Assembly: GCF_014298075.1 (NCBI RefSeq)
Contig: NZ_CP060418.1
Span: forward strand, 4,836,001 to 4,900,000
DNA from: Enterobacter sp. JUb54
Lineage (GTDB): Bacteria; Pseudomonadota; Gammaproteobacteria; Enterobacterales; Enterobacteriaceae
Length of the DNA: 64,000 nucleotides
Direction: 5' to 3'
Position 1 is the stretch's first letter. Each line of letters begins with the position of its first letter. The notes below the pieces were generated by a model. It worked only from the letters and a program-made list of their open reading frames with translations. It ran no database searches and was not told where the DNA came from. The position numbers and the translations under genes are program-made. This document shows positions 1 through 9,975 of the stretch, piece after piece.

Positions 1-167
1 TTTTACAAATAAAATTCAATTTGTTGCTTTAAATCGTTGGTGTTGCAGGACGCGGGCAACAGCGCGAACGTCGGGGACTGACGTCACCGGGGAACGCGAG
101 GTCAGCCAGAGGACTGCCATACCCATGATGGCGAGCATAAACGGCCGAAGATACAGGACTACGTAAC

Positions 168-1247
168 ATGTCTAAAATTTTTGATTTCGTAAAACCTGGC
201 GTGATCACTGGTGATGACGTTCAGAAAGTGTTCCAGGTAGCTAAAGAAAACAACTTTGCTCTGCCAGCGGTTAACTGTGTGGGTACTGACTCCATCAACG
301 CCGTTCTGGAAGCAGCTGCAAAAGCTAAATCTCCGGTTATCGTTCAGTTCTCTAACGGCGGCGCTGCGTTCATCGCAGGTAAAGGCGTGAAAACTGACGT
401 TCCGCAGGGTGCTGCAATCCTGGGTGCTATCTCTGGCGCACATCACGTTCACCAGATGGCTGAACATTACGGCGTGCCGGTTATTCTGCACACTGACCAC
501 TGCGCGAAGAAACTGCTGCCGTGGATCGACGGCCTGCTGGACGCGGGTGAAAAACACTACGCTGCTACCGGCAAACCGCTGTTCTCTTCTCACATGATCG
601 ACCTGTCTGAAGAGACGCTGCACGAAAACATCGAAATCTGCTCTAAATATCTGGCGCGCATGGCCAAAATGGACATGACTCTGGAAATCGAACTGGGTTG
701 CACCGGTGGCGAAGAAGACGGCGTGGACAACAGCCACATGGACGCTTCTGCACTGTACACTCAGCCGGAAGACGTTGATTACGCGTACACTGAACTGAGC
801 AAAATCAGCCCGCGTTTCACCATCGCTGCTTCCTTCGGTAACGTACACGGCGTGTACAAGCCGGGTAACGTTGTTCTGACCCCGACTATCCTGCGCGATT
901 CTCAGGAATATGTTTCTAAGAAACACAACCTGCCGCACAACAGCCTGAACTTCGTCTTCCACGGCGGTTCCGGTTCTTCCGCTCAGGAAATCAAAGATTC
1001 CGTCAGCTACGGCGTTATCAAAATGAACATCGATACCGATACCCAATGGGCAACCTGGGACGGTATCCTGCAGTACTACAAAACTAACGAAGCTTACCTG
1101 CAGGGCCAGCTGGGCAACCCAAAAGGCGAAGACCAGCCGAACAAGAAATACTACGATCCGCGCGTATGGCTGCGCGCTGCACAGGCGTCCATGGTGACTC
1201 GTCTGGAGCAGGCATTTAAAGAACTGAACGCGATCGACGTTCTGTAA
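168..1247 (+). CDS. fbaA: Class II fructose-1,6-bisphosphate aldolase
   Basis: This 359-residue protein, the usual length for enteric FbaA, reversibly cleaves fructose-1,6-bisphosphate to dihydroxyacetone phosphate and glyceraldehyde-3-phosphate in the cytosol. Visible motifs are the HTDHC segment near residue 110 (catalytic Asp and zinc His), HGVYKPG near 226 and FHGGSGS near 265 (zinc and phosphate contacts). The start ATG at 168 follows a purine-rich AGGACTACGTAAC leader. Codon use is strongly biased, as expected for a very highly expressed gene. In enterics pgk lies upstream; it is outside this window. A strong terminator follows. Identification is secure. Confidence 0.98.
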   Translation: MSKIFDFVKPGVITGDDVQKVFQVAKENNFALPAVNCVGTDSINAVLEAAAKAKSPVIVQFSNGGAAFIAGKGVKTDVPQGAAILGAISGAHHVHQMAEHYGVPVILHTDHCAKKLLPWIDGLLDAGEKHYAATGKPLFSSHMIDLSEETLHENIEICSKYLARMAKMDMTLEIELGCTGGEEDGVDNSHMDASALYTQPEDVDYAYTELSKISPRFTIAASFGNVHGVYKPGNVVLTPTILRDSQEYVSKKHNLPHNSLNFVFHGGSGSSAQEIKDSVSYGVIKMNIDTDTQWATWDGILQYYKTNEAYLQGQLGNPKGEDQPNKKYYDPRVWLRAAQASMVTRLEQAFKELNAIDVL

Positions 1248-1267
1248 GAACATTCTGTTTCTTGCCC

Positions 1268-1296
1268 AAAAGCCCGCGCTATTGCGGGCTTTTTTA
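1268..1296 (+). terminator. Intrinsic terminator of fbaA
   Basis: A GC-rich stem AAAGCCCGC/GCGGGCTTT with a short loop is followed by a T run, 20 bases after the fbaA stop codon. Confidence 0.9.
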
Positions 1297-1433
1297 CATC
1301 TGAAGCCAGTGATTGGTCGCGGAAAATTGTGATCAACTTGGCAAAATATGCCCTTATTGTTTACCCTTAGTTAACCTGATGACTGCAGGTTTGGTTATTT
1401 ATTTCCCCTATGGGTATTCATAAGGAATGTTAA

Positions 1434-2291
1434 ATGGAAGATTTGAACGTTGGCGACAGCCTACATAACGCCAGCTCGTGGCTGGTGCGCAATCAGGAAC
1501 TGCTGCTGAGCTATGCCGTCAATATCGTCGCTGCCATTGCGATTATCATTGTCGGGATGATCGTGGCGCGGGTGGTATCGAATACAGTTAACCGCCTGAT
1601 GCTGGCGCGTAAGATTGATGCGACCGTTGCCGATTTTCTGTCTGCGCTTGTACGCTATGCCGTTATCGCCTTTACCTTGATTGCCGCACTGGGCCGCGTT
1701 GGCGTGCAGACGGCATCGGTGATCGCCGTCCTCGGTGCCGCAGGTCTGGCCGTAGGTCTGGCGCTGCAAGGCTCCTTGTCTAACCTCGCTGCAGGCGTGC
1801 TGCTGGTGATGTTCCGTCCGTTCCGCGCGGGTGAGTATGTCGATCTCGGTGGCATTGCCGGTACCGTGCTGAACGTGCAGATCTTCTCGACTACGATGCG
1901 CACGGTTGACGGTAAAATTGTGGTGATCCCCAACGGCAAAATTATTGCCGGCAATATCATTAACTTTTCCCGCGAGCCGGTGCGCCGTAACGAGTTCATT
2001 ATCGGCGTATCCTACGATGCCGACATTGATAAGGTGAAGCAGTTGCTCACCAATATCATCGAATCGGAAGATCGTATCCTTAAGGATCGCGAAATGACCG
2101 TGCGTCTGCATGAGCTGGGGGCATCCTCCGTGAACTATGTGGTGCGTGCCTGGAGCCAGAGCAGCGACCTGCAAAGCGTTTACTGGGACGTGCTGGAGCG
2201 TATTAAGCGTGACTTTGACGCGAACGGCATCAGCTTCCCGTACCCGCAGATGGATGTCCATGTGGTTCGCCCGCAGGAGAAAGCGGAGTAA
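1434..2291 (+). CDS. mscS: Small-conductance mechanosensitive channel MscS
   Basis: The 285-residue inner-membrane protein (E. coli MscS is 286) opens on membrane tension and releases solutes during hypo-osmotic shock. Three transmembrane segments lie at about residues 25-110. The pore helix TM3 is recognisable by its Gly/Ala-rich [19 protein letters not shown] stretch around residues 94-112. The cytoplasmic beta and alpha/beta domains follow. The ATG at 1434 is preceded by AAGGAATGTTAA. It has its own terminator downstream. Confidence 0.98.
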   Translation: MEDLNVGDSLHNASSWLVRNQELLLSYAVNIVAAIAIIIVGMIVARVVSNTVNRLMLARKIDATVADFLSALVRYAVIAFTLIAALGRVGVQTASVIAVLGAAGLAVGLALQGSLSNLAAGVLLVMFRPFRAGEYVDLGGIAGTVLNVQIFSTTMRTVDGKIVVIPNGKIIAGNIINFSREPVRRNEFIIGVSYDADIDKVKQLLTNIIESEDRILKDREMTVRLHELGASSVNYVVRAWSQSSDLQSVYWDVLERIKRDFDANGISFPYPQMDVHVVRPQEKAE

Positions 2292-2356
2292 TTCGCCGTC
2301 GATATGCCAGGCCTGACCGTCGGATATCGGTTAGCTTGATTGATTAAAGGCTGGCA

Positions 2357-2393
2357 TAAAAAGGGTTCATGTTATGCATGGACCCTTTTTTAA
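2357..2393 (+). terminator. Intrinsic terminator of mscS
   Basis: The stem AAAAGGGT/ACCCTTTT with a longer, partly paired loop ends in a T run about 70 bases after the mscS stop. Confidence 0.8.
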
Positions 2394-2502
2394 TAACATC
2401 GTCATTAGCTGTATTAATTAATGATTAAAATTATCAATTTCCTCTAATGATTTTTACGCGTTATATTCCCCTGCATTAACGACCTTATCGGAAAAACACG
2501 TC

Positions 2503-3138
2503 ATGTTATCGTATTACTTTCAGGGGCTTGTCCTGGGCGCGGCTATGATTTTACCCCTTGGCCCGCAAAACGCCTTTGTGATGAATCAGGGTATTCGTCG
2601 GCAGTATCATGTGATGATCGCGCTGCTGTGCGCGGTCAGCGATCTGCTGCTGATTTGTGCCGGGATTTTTGGCGGCAGCGCATTACTGATGCAGTCGCCG
2701 TGGCTGCTGGCGCTGGTGACCTGGGGTGGCGTGGCGTTCCTGTTGTGGTACGGTTTCGGCGCATTGAAAACGGCGATGAGCAGCAATCTGGAACTGGCCA
2801 GCGCGGAAGTGATGAAGCAGGGGCGCTGGAAAATTATTGCCACCATGCTGGCGGTGACGTGGCTGAATCCGCACGTCTATCTCGACACCTTTGTGGTGCT
2901 GGGGAGCTTGGGCGGGCAGCTTGCCGTGGAGCCGAAACGCTGGTTTGCATTAGGGACGATCAGCGCCTCCTTTATTTGGTTCTTAAGCCTGGCGCTGTTG
3001 GCGGCGTGGCTGGCGCCACGCCTACGTACTGCGCGTGCGCAACGGATCATCAATGTGCTGGTGGGTGTCGTGATGTGGTTTATCGCCTTTCAGCTGGCAA
3101 AAGAGGGGCTTGTGCATCTCCAGGCGTTAGTGAACTAA
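2503..3138 (+). CDS. argO: Arginine exporter ArgO (LysE family)
   Basis: The 211-residue, six-helix membrane protein belongs to the LysE/RhtB exporter family and expels arginine (and canavanine) across the inner membrane. It begins with the family signature [15 protein letters not shown]. Its activator ArgP is encoded nearby at 4051-4944 on the minus strand, as in E. coli. The AT-rich 110 bases upstream of the start are where ArgP would act, judging from E. coli; no operator was mapped here. Confidence 0.96.
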   Translation: MLSYYFQGLVLGAAMILPLGPQNAFVMNQGIRRQYHVMIALLCAVSDLLLICAGIFGGSALLMQSPWLLALVTWGGVAFLLWYGFGALKTAMSSNLELASAEVMKQGRWKIIATMLAVTWLNPHVYLDTFVVLGSLGGQLAVEPKRWFALGTISASFIWFLSLALLAAWLAPRLRTARAQRIINVLVGVVMWFIAFQLAKEGLVHLQALVN

Positions 3139-3230
3139 GTGTTGTCCGATGGACTTTCGTCGCGTACGCGTTAAGCTTGCAGACATGCGCCCGTAGATGG
3201 GCGACTCATGTGTAAGATGGAGAAACGACA

Positions 3231-3998
3231 GTGAAGTTAAAACTCATGGCCCTGGCGGCAGCAATCGGATTCAGCGCAATGGCAGTGCAGGCAAATGAAT
3301 TGCCAAATGGACCGCACATTGTCACTTCAGGTACCGCCAGCGTGGCGGCGGTTCCGGATATCGCCACCCTGGCGATTGAAGTTAACGTTGCAGCGAAAGA
3401 CGCGGCATCGGCGAAGAAACAGGCCGACGATCGGGTGGCGCAGTATCTCTCTTTCCTGGAAAAGAACGGCATCGCTAAAAAAGATATTAACTCTGCGAAT
3501 TTACGCACCCAGCCGGATTACGACTACCAGAACGGCAAGAGCATTCTGAAAGGCTACCGCGCGGTGCGCAGCGTTGAAGTGACGTTGCGTCAGCTGGACA
3601 AGCTGAATGGGCTGCTGGATGGCGCACTGAAAGCGGGGCTGAATGAAGTTCGCTCCGTCTCTTTAGGCGTTGCGCAACCGGATGCTTACAAAGATAAAGC
3701 CCGTAAAGCAGCGATTGATGACGCTGTGCATCAGGCGCAGGAGCTGGCGTCAGGCTTCCACAGCAAGCTGGGGCCGATCTACAGCGTTCGCTATCATGTC
3801 TCGAACTATCAGCCGAGCCCGATGGTGCGCATGATGAAGGCTGCCGATGCGGCGCCGGTCTCCGCTCAGGAAACCTACGAGCAGGCGACCATTCAGTTTG
3901 ACGATCAGGTCGATGTGGTATTTGAACTGCAACCGTCTCAGGCCGCTACACCAGCAGCGCCGGCAGCACCGGCGAAGGCCCCTGAAACCGCACACTAA
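3231..3998 (+). CDS. yggE: SIMPL-domain periplasmic oxidative-stress protein YggE
   Basis: The 255-residue protein has an N-terminal signal peptide (cleavage after about residue 22, AVQA-NE) followed by a SIMPL/DUF541 domain. In E. coli YggE is linked to reduced oxidative stress; its exact biochemical activity is not known. The start is GTG at 3231, preceded by GATGGAGAAACGACA, matching the start of its homologue. The C-terminus carries an Ala/Pro-rich tail (about residues 238-252) that is longer than in E. coli. A bidirectional terminator separates it from argP. Confidence 0.95.
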   Translation: MKLKLMALAAAIGFSAMAVQANELPNGPHIVTSGTASVAAVPDIATLAIEVNVAAKDAASAKKQADDRVAQYLSFLEKNGIAKKDINSANLRTQPDYDYQNGKSILKGYRAVRSVEVTLRQLDKLNGLLDGALKAGLNEVRSVSLGVAQPDAYKDKARKAAIDDAVHQAQELASGFHSKLGPIYSVRYHVSNYQPSPMVRMMKAADAAPVSAQETYEQATIQFDDQVDVVFELQPSQAATPAAPAAPAKAPETAH

Positions 3999-4008
3999 GC
4001 CATACATT

Positions 4009-4040
4009 AAAAAGCCACTTCTCTGAAGTGGCTTTTTTTA
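4009..4040. terminator. Bidirectional terminator between yggE and argP
   Basis: The stem AAAAGCCACTTC/GAAGTGGCTTTT is flanked by A and T runs, so it can end both the plus-strand yggE transcript and the convergent argP transcript. Confidence 0.88.
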
Positions 4041-4050
4041 TGCGCGGCGT

Positions 4051-4944
4051 TTAGTCCTGACGCAATACCTTGTGGCCGTAGTCGATCAGCGCATCGGTTA
4101 CCCGACGCATCATCCGGCTCTCCGGCGCGAAGCGGTGCCAGTAGAGCATTCGACGCTGAAACAGCCCCGGCGTTAAATCGATCAGCTCGCCGCTGTTGAG
4201 CTCTTTTTCAATCTGCAGATGCGGGATCATACAGCAGGTCGTGCCCTGGCGGGCGAGTTGTACAAAGGCTTCTGACGAGTTAACGATATGGCAGGGGACG
4301 CTGCCCGGCGGCAAATCGAAGTTTTGCTGCAGGAACGCCTGGTGCATATCATCCAGATGATCGAAGGCGACAACCGGCGCTTTCAGCAGCGCTGAGCGGG
4401 TGACGCCATTCGGGAAATAGCGTTGCGCAAACTGTTTTGACGCGACGAACAGGTAGTCCAGCGCGCCCAGTTGATCCACCAGGCAGCTTGGCAGCGCCTG
4501 CGGCTGAATACTCACCGCGCCGACAACTTCGCCGCGACGTAGCCGCTCCTGGGTGCGGGTTTCATCTTCGACCTGCAGATTGAGGCGGATAGGGGAATCG
4601 GAAAGGACATTCGACAGCGCCGGCAGTAGCCAGGTCGCCAGACTGTCGGCGTTAACGGCCAGCGACAGCAGCAGCGGCGTTGAACCGGTCTGCTCATCGC
4701 CCAGCCACTCTTCTTCCAGCAGCTCAACCTGACGCAGCAGGGCCAGCAGTTTTTGTCCCTGCTCGGTAGGACGCGGCGGTACCGTACGGACCAGCAGCGG
4801 CTGTCCGAACATATTTTCCAGCTGTTTTATACGCTGAGAGACGGCGGACTGTGTAATGCATAGCTTCTGCGCGGCGCGCTCAAACCCACGTTCTCTAATC
4901 ACCGCATCCAGCGCTTGTAGTGTTCTGTAGTCCGGTCGTTTCAT
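4051..4944 (-). CDS. argP: LysR-type regulator ArgP (IciA)
   Basis: The 297-residue LysR-family protein activates argO in response to arginine, with lysine antagonising, and also affects other metabolic genes. The winged helix-turn-helix is at about residues 3-60 ([20 protein letters not shown] region) and the periplasmic-binding-protein-like effector domain fills the rest. Length matches E. coli ArgP (297). It is transcribed away from rpiA and towards yggE. Identification is secure from near-identity to the known family and from its position. Confidence 0.97.
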   Translation of the reverse strand: MKRPDYRTLQALDAVIRERGFERAAQKLCITQSAVSQRIKQLENMFGQPLLVRTVPPRPTEQGQKLLALLRQVELLEEEWLGDEQTGSTPLLLSLAVNADSLATWLLPALSNVLSDSPIRLNLQVEDETRTQERLRRGEVVGAVSIQPQALPSCLVDQLGALDYLFVASKQFAQRYFPNGVTRSALLKAPVVAFDHLDDMHQAFLQQNFDLPPGSVPCHIVNSSEAFVQLARQGTTCCMIPHLQIEKELNSGELIDLTPGLFQRRMLYWHRFAPESRMMRRVTDALIDYGHKVLRQD

Positions 4945-5050
4945 TGCTCAGGCGTACCCCCATAACTTTTCGTTAACTTGCACTATGACATAAATTTGTT
5001 TTTGATGAAGACGAAAAATGGTCTGCTCAGTTGTGTGAGCCTGTCACAGG

Positions 5051-5078
5051 GACAATGGCCCCTATGGTGTTCTATAAT
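5051..5078 (+). promoter_or_regulatory. Candidate sigma-70 promoter of rpiA
   Basis: A perfect -10 hexamer TATAAT at 5073-5078 lies 16 bases after a weak -35-like GACAAT at 5051-5056, placing transcription about 25 bases upstream of the rpiA start. This is a sequence match only. Confidence 0.55.
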
Positions 5079-5111
5079 GCGCCACAGGTATTCACATCTC
5101 GGACCATAATC

Positions 5112-5771
5112 ATGACGCAAGATGAACTGAAAAAAGCAGTAGGCTGGGCGGCATTGCAATATGTACAACCGGGCACCATCGTGGGTGTCGGTACGGGCTC
5201 CACGGCGGCGCATTTTATTGATGCGCTGGGCACCATGAAAGGGCAGATTGAAGGCGCGGTATCCAGCTCTGATGCCTCTACCGAAAAACTGAAAAGCCTT
5301 GGTATTCCGGTTTTCGATCTCAACAGCGTGGACCGTCTGGGAATTTACGTCGACGGCGCCGATGAGATTAACGGCCATATGCAGATGATTAAGGGCGGCG
5401 GTGCGGCGTTGACCCGCGAGAAGATTATCGCCTCGGTGGCAGACAAATTTATCTGCATCGCAGACGCCTCCAAGCAGGTTGATATTCTGGGGACCTTCCC
5501 GCTGCCGGTCGAAGTGATTCCGATGGCGCGCAGCGCCGTTGCGCGTGAGCTGGTGAAGCTGGGCGGTCGCCCGGAGTACCGTCAGGGCGTGATCACTGAT
5601 AACGGCAACGTTATTCTCGACGTGTTCGGCCTGGAGATCCTTGACGCTATCGCCCTGGAAAATGCCATTAACGGTATTCCAGGCGTCGTCACTGTTGGGC
5701 TGTTCGCCAACCGCGGGGCTGATGTGGCACTGATCGGTACCGCCGATGGCGTGAAAACCATCGTAAAATAA
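5112..5771 (+). CDS. rpiA: Ribose-5-phosphate isomerase A
   Basis: The 219-residue enzyme interconverts ribose-5-phosphate and ribulose-5-phosphate in the non-oxidative pentose-phosphate pathway. Family motifs [12 protein letters not shown] (phosphate loop, about residue 24), DGADEI (about 81, catalytic Asp) and [11 protein letters not shown] (about 94) are present. The ATG at 5112 gives the family length; an upstream in-frame start would run into the promoter region. Its position between argP and serA is the enteric order. Confidence 0.98.
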   Translation: MTQDELKKAVGWAALQYVQPGTIVGVGTGSTAAHFIDALGTMKGQIEGAVSSSDASTEKLKSLGIPVFDLNSVDRLGIYVDGADEINGHMQMIKGGGAALTREKIIASVADKFICIADASKQVDILGTFPLPVEVIPMARSAVARELVKLGGRPEYRQGVITDNGNVILDVFGLEILDAIALENAINGIPGVVTVGLFANRGADVALIGTADGVKTIVK

Positions 5772-5778
5772 TATTATT

Positions 5779-5813
5779 GAGGGAGCGAATCCGCTCCCTC
5801 GCAAATATTTTTT
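5779..5813 (+). terminator. Intrinsic terminator of rpiA
   Basis: The stem GAGGGAGCG/CGCTCCCTC is followed, after a short spacer, by ATATTTTTTT, just after the rpiA stop. Confidence 0.75.
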
Positions 5814-6040
5814 CTCCTGGCCGAATTTGGTGACTTCTGTCACATTTATGCAACCGGCCTCAGTAACAATCTACCTTTTCTTCTCTTTCTGGTGTTTTGT
5901 CCTGTCATTTCCCTCTGTGTGATATTTCTTCAGGTCGCCTACGCAAACGTTCATATTGCCGCGATAGTTTTTTTTGATATGTTGCTGGGAAGAACTTTCG
6001 TTCCGCACGACATCAGATAAGACAAATACAGGACGGGGAA

Positions 6041-7273
6041 ATGGCTAAGGTATCACTGGAAAAAGACAAGATTAAGTTTCTGCTGGTTGAAGGCGTCCAC
6101 CAAAAAGCGGTGGAAAACCTTCGTGCAGCAGGCTACACCAATATCGAATTTCACAAAGGCGCGCTGGACAGCGAAGAGCTGAAAGCGTCGATCCGTGATG
6201 CCCATTTCATCGGCCTGCGTTCCCGTACTCATCTGACTGAAGAGATCTTCGCCGCGGCGGAAAAACTGGTGGCGGTCGGCTGCTTCTGTATCGGCACCAA
6301 CCAGGTTGACCTGGACGCGGCGGCAAAACGCGGGATCCCGGTCTTCAACGCGCCGTTCTCAAACACCCGTTCCGTTGCGGAGCTGGTGATTGGCGAGCTG
6401 CTGCTGATGCTGCGCGGCGTACCGGAAGCCAACGCCAAAGCCCACCGTGGCGTGTGGAACAAGCTGGCCGTTGGCAGCTTCGAAGCGCGTGGTAAAAAGC
6501 TGGGGATTATTGGTTACGGCCATATCGGTACCCAGTTGGGCATTCTGGCTGAGTCGCTGGGGATGCACGTCTATTTCTATGATATCGAAAGCAAACTGCC
6601 GCTGGGTAACGCCACTCAGGTACAGCATCTCTCCGACCTGCTGAACATGAGCGATGTGGTGAGCCTGCATGTGCCGGAAAATGCCTCCACCAAAAATATG
6701 ATGGGCGCGGAAGAGCTGGCGCTGATGAAGCCGGGCGCGCTGCTGATTAACGCCTCGCGCGGTACCGTGGTCGATATCCCGGCGCTGTGCGATGCGCTGT
6801 CACGTAAGCATCTGGCTGGCGCGGCGATCGACGTATTCCCGACCGAACCGGCAACCAACAGCGATCCGTTCACCTCCCCGCTGTGCGAGTTTGATAACGT
6901 GATCCTGACGCCGCACATTGGCGGCTCGACGCAGGAAGCGCAGGAGAACATCGGCCTGGAAGTGGCGGGCAAGCTGGCGAAGTATTCTGACAACGGTTCG
7001 ACACTCTCTGCGGTTAACTTCCCGGAGGTTTCTCTGCCGTTGCACGGCGGTCGTCGTTTGCTGCACATCCACGAAAACCGTCCGGGCGTGCTGACCGCAA
7101 TCAACCAGATCTTTGCAGCTCAGAGCATCAACATCGCGGCACAGTATCTGCAAACCACACCGCAGATGGGCTATGTGGTTATCGATATTGAAGCGGAAGA
7201 AGATGTGGCGCAACATGCGCTGCAGGCGATGAAGGCCATTCCGGGCACGATCCGCGCGCGTCTGCTGTTCTGA
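6041..7273 (+). CDS. serA: D-3-phosphoglycerate dehydrogenase
   Basis: The 410-residue enzyme catalyses the first step of serine synthesis, oxidising 3-phosphoglycerate to 3-phosphohydroxypyruvate with NAD. The Rossmann motif GYGHIG lies near residue 160, the catalytic Arg in NASRGTVVD near 240, and the HIGGS His near 292. A C-terminal ACT domain (about residues 339-410, HENRPGVLTAIN) gives serine feedback inhibition. The start is preceded by AGGACGGGGAA. The 230-base AT-rich upstream region is long enough for the Lrp control known in E. coli; no individual site was assigned. Confidence 0.98.
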   Translation: MAKVSLEKDKIKFLLVEGVHQKAVENLRAAGYTNIEFHKGALDSEELKASIRDAHFIGLRSRTHLTEEIFAAAEKLVAVGCFCIGTNQVDLDAAAKRGIPVFNAPFSNTRSVAELVIGELLLMLRGVPEANAKAHRGVWNKLAVGSFEARGKKLGIIGYGHIGTQLGILAESLGMHVYFYDIESKLPLGNATQVQHLSDLLNMSDVVSLHVPENASTKNMMGAEELALMKPGALLINASRGTVVDIPALCDALSRKHLAGAAIDVFPTEPATNSDPFTSPLCEFDNVILTPHIGGSTQEAQENIGLEVAGKLAKYSDNGSTLSAVNFPEVSLPLHGGRRLLHIHENRPGVLTAINQIFAAQSINIAAQYLQTTPQMGYVVIDIEAEEDVAQHALQAMKAIPGTIRARLLF

Positions 7274-7284
7274 TTAACCTTTGA

Positions 7285-7313
7285 AAAGGATCCCTGCGGG
7301 GATCCCTTTAATT
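7285..7313 (+). terminator. Intrinsic terminator of serA
   Basis: The stem AAAGGGATCC/GGATCCCTTT (written on the complementary arms) with a CTGCGG loop ends in TTTAATTT, immediately before the next start codon. Confidence 0.8.
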
Positions 7314-7314
7314 T

Positions 7315-7926
7315 ATGCATACTTCTCAGTTGAATGTGGGTGCCTTTCTTCTGCTGCTGATCCTGGCATGGACGGGGTTGGGTACGCACGACAGCCTGAC
7401 CTGGCTGATGGAAGTGACGCCGGTGATTATTATCGTGCCGTTACTGCTGGCGACGCGATCGCGTTATCCCCTTACACCTCTCCTGTATACGCTTATCTTC
7501 TTTCACGCCATTATTTTGATGGTGGGCGGGATGTATACCTACGCAAAAGTGCCGATTGGTTTTGACGTGCAGGCGTGGCTGAATTTGAGCCGCAACCCGT
7601 ACGATAAGCTTGGCCACTTTTTCCAGGGTCTGGTGCCGGCGCTGGCGGCGCGGGAGATTCTGATCCGCGGCGGCTATGTTCGTGGGCGCAAGATGTTGTC
7701 ATTTCTGGTGGGGTGTATCGCGTTGGCGATCAGCGCCACCTATGAGCTGATTGAATGGTGGGCGGCACTGGCGATGGGGCAGGGGGCGGATGATTTTCTC
7801 GGCACTCAGGGTGACCCGTGGGACACCCAGTCAGATATGTTCTGTGCGCTGCTAGGGGCGCTGACGACCCTCTTCCTGCTGCGCGGCTGGCATGACCGGC
7901 AGCTGAAAACGCTCGGTCAGCGCTAA
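7315..7926 (+). CDS. DUF2238 multipass membrane protein
   Basis: The 203-residue protein has about five or six hydrophobic segments and matches the DUF2238 (YjdF-like) family of inner-membrane proteins of unknown function. The conserved acidic and His residues in KLGHFFQGL, SATYELIEWW and GDPWDTQSDM are typical of the family. The start ATG at 7315 lies inside the tail of the serA terminator, so it probably depends on readthrough or on a weak promoter within serA. It is not part of the E. coli gene order here. Function is not known. Confidence 0.8.
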   Translation: MHTSQLNVGAFLLLLILAWTGLGTHDSLTWLMEVTPVIIIVPLLLATRSRYPLTPLLYTLIFFHAIILMVGGMYTYAKVPIGFDVQAWLNLSRNPYDKLGHFFQGLVPALAAREILIRGGYVRGRKMLSFLVGCIALAISATYELIEWWAALAMGQGADDFLGTQGDPWDTQSDMFCALLGALTTLFLLRGWHDRQLKTLGQR

Positions 7927-7927
7927 T

Positions 7928-8527
7928 TTACGACCACTGCCAGCATGTCGACGGCGTGATGACGGCAGGCAGTGGCACATCCCAGTGGGCCGTTGGCAGG
8001 GCGTCTACCTGCTGGCAATCATGAGCGTAGCCAACGGGCTGCAGACGATACGCCTGCCAGTTTTGTAAGGTCCTGTCGTAGAACCCTCCTCCCATACCCA
8101 GACGCTGCCCGGCGGCATCAAAAGCCACCAGCGGGACAATCAACACGTCGAGCTGGCTTAGCGGCAGGACGTCGCGCACATCAAGTTTAGGCTCGTCGAT
8201 TTTCAGCCGGTTTCTGACCAGCTCGCTGTGCGGGTGATAGTGCAAAAACAGCAGATTTCCCGGGCTAAAAGGGTGGAGCACCGGAAGGTAGACTCGCTTC
8301 CCGGCGCGCCACAGCTGGTCGATCAGCGGACGGGTATCAAGCTCGCCATCAAAGGATAAGAACAGCGCCACGTTTTGCGCCAGAACCACCGGCGGGTAGG
8401 CCATCATGCGATCGGCGCCCTGCAGGGCAAACTCGGTCTGTTGCTCGGGCGTCAGCGCGCGGCGACGCTGGCGAATCTGTTGACGGATCTGCTGTCGGGT
8501 TGCTTGGGTGTCGGAAAGTTGGGTCAT
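7928..8527 (-). CDS. fau: 5-formyltetrahydrofolate cyclo-ligase
   Basis: The 199-residue enzyme (formerly YgfA) converts 5-formyltetrahydrofolate to 5,10-methenyltetrahydrofolate using ATP. The GMGGGFYDRTL motif near residue 150 (nucleotide and folate loop) identifies the family. The ATG at 8527 gives the family length; an upstream extension would run into the 6S RNA gene and is rejected. It lies 126 bases downstream of ssrS on the same strand and, as in E. coli, is probably cotranscribed with 6S RNA. It ends next to the convergent DUF2238 gene. Confidence 0.95.
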   Translation of the reverse strand: MTQLSDTQATRQQIRQQIRQRRRALTPEQQTEFALQGADRMMAYPPVVLAQNVALFLSFDGELDTRPLIDQLWRAGKRVYLPVLHPFSPGNLLFLHYHPHSELVRNRLKIDEPKLDVRDVLPLSQLDVLIVPLVAFDAAGQRLGMGGGFYDRTLQNWQAYRLQPVGYAHDCQQVDALPTAHWDVPLPAVITPSTCWQWS

Positions 8528-8653
8528 GTTAAGCCACCTGCGTTGGCACGCGCGCACTATGCGCGAATGGCCAGGGATGCGTGTTGGCGTAGTGTAATAC
8601 ACAAGGTGATAAAAACCGAAAATGACGCAAAGAGGGGGTCGAACAGAAAGAAG

Positions 8654-8837
8654 GGAATCTCCGAGATGCCGCCGCAGGCTGTAACCCTTGAACCCTTGGT
8701 TCAAGGTGAATGCGTCGTCACAGTTTTAAGGCTTCTCGGACGGACCGAGCATGCTCACCAACCGTGGAGCGCCACATTCTTGTGGTATGAAATATCGGCT
8801 CAGGGGACTGGCCCGCTTGCAAACATCTCAGAGAAAT
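8654..8837 (-). ncRNA. ssrS: 6S RNA
   Basis: About 184 bases on the minus strand closely match enteric 6S RNA, from the 5' segment ATTTCTCTGAGATG to the 3' segment CATCTCGGAGATTCC, which pair as the closing stem. The large central bubble that mimics an open promoter lies between. 6S RNA binds the sigma-70 RNA polymerase holoenzyme and damps transcription in stationary phase. The gene lies between zapA and fau, its normal position. Confidence 0.96.
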
Positions 8838-8878
8838 TTTGTTCTGGTACTTACTCTAACACAGTTAATTGCAAAGTG

Positions 8879-9208
8879 TTATTCAAACTTCGGCCCGGTT
8901 CTTTCGCTTATGCGACCTTGCTCAAGCAACGCTTGTTCGATGGTCTGCTGAAGCATCCGAATACGCTGTTCCATACTGGAAGCGTAATCGCGGGTTTTCG
9001 CTTTTTCCTGAGTCAACTCATAGCTGATGTTCAACGCGGCGATGAAGACCAGCTGCTCAGTATTTGTGACTCTAGTGCGTTCTTTTAAATCTTGCAACCG
9101 CTGATTCAGGTCATCAGCTGCCTGACTCAAAGCATCCCTTTGTTCAGGCGGGCAATTCACACGAAGTGAACGGCCAAAAATTTGGAGATCGACGGGTTGT
9201 GCAGACAT
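8879..9208 (-). CDS. zapA: Cell division protein ZapA
   Basis: The 109-residue protein binds FtsZ and crosslinks protofilaments in the Z ring. The N-terminal beta domain ([13 protein letters not shown]) is followed by a long coiled-coil helix from about residue 55. The ATG at 9208 matches the family start; the longer in-frame upstream extension overlaps the leader shared with ygfB and has no family support. It is divergent from ygfB and upstream of ssrS. Confidence 0.96.
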   Translation of the reverse strand: MSAQPVDLQIFGRSLRVNCPPEQRDALSQAADDLNQRLQDLKERTRVTNTEQLVFIAALNISYELTQEKAKTRDYASSMEQRIRMLQQTIEQALLEQGRISERTGPKFE

Positions 9209-9373
9209 GCCACCTTCCTGCTGATTGACTGCGCGGCCTTCACGCCCGTACCGGGCCTGCGAAGGGGCGACACTATAGCTACCCTGGTGCGAAGGTACAA
9301 GCCCCATTCTGGTTCACCAGGGTCCAAAGTGGTAGCATACCATGAATATTCCTCCCAATGATGACGAATGCGC

Positions 9374-9952
9374 ATGTCTATACAGAACGAAATGCCTGGC
9401 TACCGCGCGGTAGACCAGTTACTGAACCAACAGGGTGTGGGCTTAACCCCTGCCGAAATGCACGGTTTGATCAGTGGGATCCTGTGCGGCGGCAATAAAG
9501 ACAGCAGCTGGCAGCCGCTGGTGCATGACCTGACCAACGAAGGCCTCGCCTTTGGTCACGAACTTGCCGAGTCCCTGCGTAGCATGCACTCCCAGACCAG
9601 CGACTCTCTGGAAGATGACGGTTTCTTATTCCAGCTCTATCTGCCGGACGGCGATGACGTGAGCGTGTTTGAACGCGCGGATGCGCTGGCAGGCTGGGTT
9701 AACCACTTCCTGCTGGGCCTTGGCGTGACTCAGCCAAAACTGGATAAAGTCAAAGACGAAGCCGGGGAAGCCATCGACGATCTGCGCAATATTGCGCAAC
9801 TCGGTTACGACGAAGACGAAGATCAGGAAGAGCTGGAAATGTCGTTGGAAGAGATTATCGAGTACGTGCGCGTCGCCGCGCTGCTGTGCCACGAAACCTT
9901 CTTGCGCCAGCAGCCAACCGCACCGGAAGTTCGCAAGCCAACATTACACTAA
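9374..9952 (+). CDS. ygfB: UPF0149 family protein YgfB
   Basis: The 192-residue, acidic (Asp/Glu-rich) protein belongs to UPF0149. The sequence is nearly that of E. coli YgfB, including the [15 protein letters not shown] and [16 protein letters not shown] segments. The start at 9374 is chosen because homologues begin MSIQNEMPG. It lies 23 bases upstream of pepP and is probably the first gene of the ygfB-pepP-ubiH-ubiI operon. Its biochemical role in enterics is not established. Confidence 0.93.
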   Translation: MSIQNEMPGYRAVDQLLNQQGVGLTPAEMHGLISGILCGGNKDSSWQPLVHDLTNEGLAFGHELAESLRSMHSQTSDSLEDDGFLFQLYLPDGDDVSVFERADALAGWVNHFLLGLGVTQPKLDKVKDEAGEAIDDLRNIAQLGYDEDEDQEELEMSLEEIIEYVRVAALLCHETFLRQQPTAPEVRKPTLH

Positions 9953-9975
9953 CAATAATTTGTTGAGGGGGCGTC

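Noticed and set aside
1..167. Leader upstream of fbaA as part of pgk
   Set aside because: No reading frame resembling the phosphoglycerate kinase C-terminus was recognised, so it is left as an intergenic leader.
159..1253. 364-residue minus-strand frame opposite fbaA
   Set aside because: Long only because fbaA uses few rare codons; no ribosome-binding site or family match.
8375..9088. 237-residue plus-strand frame across fau, ssrS and zapA
   Set aside because: It crosses the conserved 6S RNA gene in antisense and overlaps two real genes.
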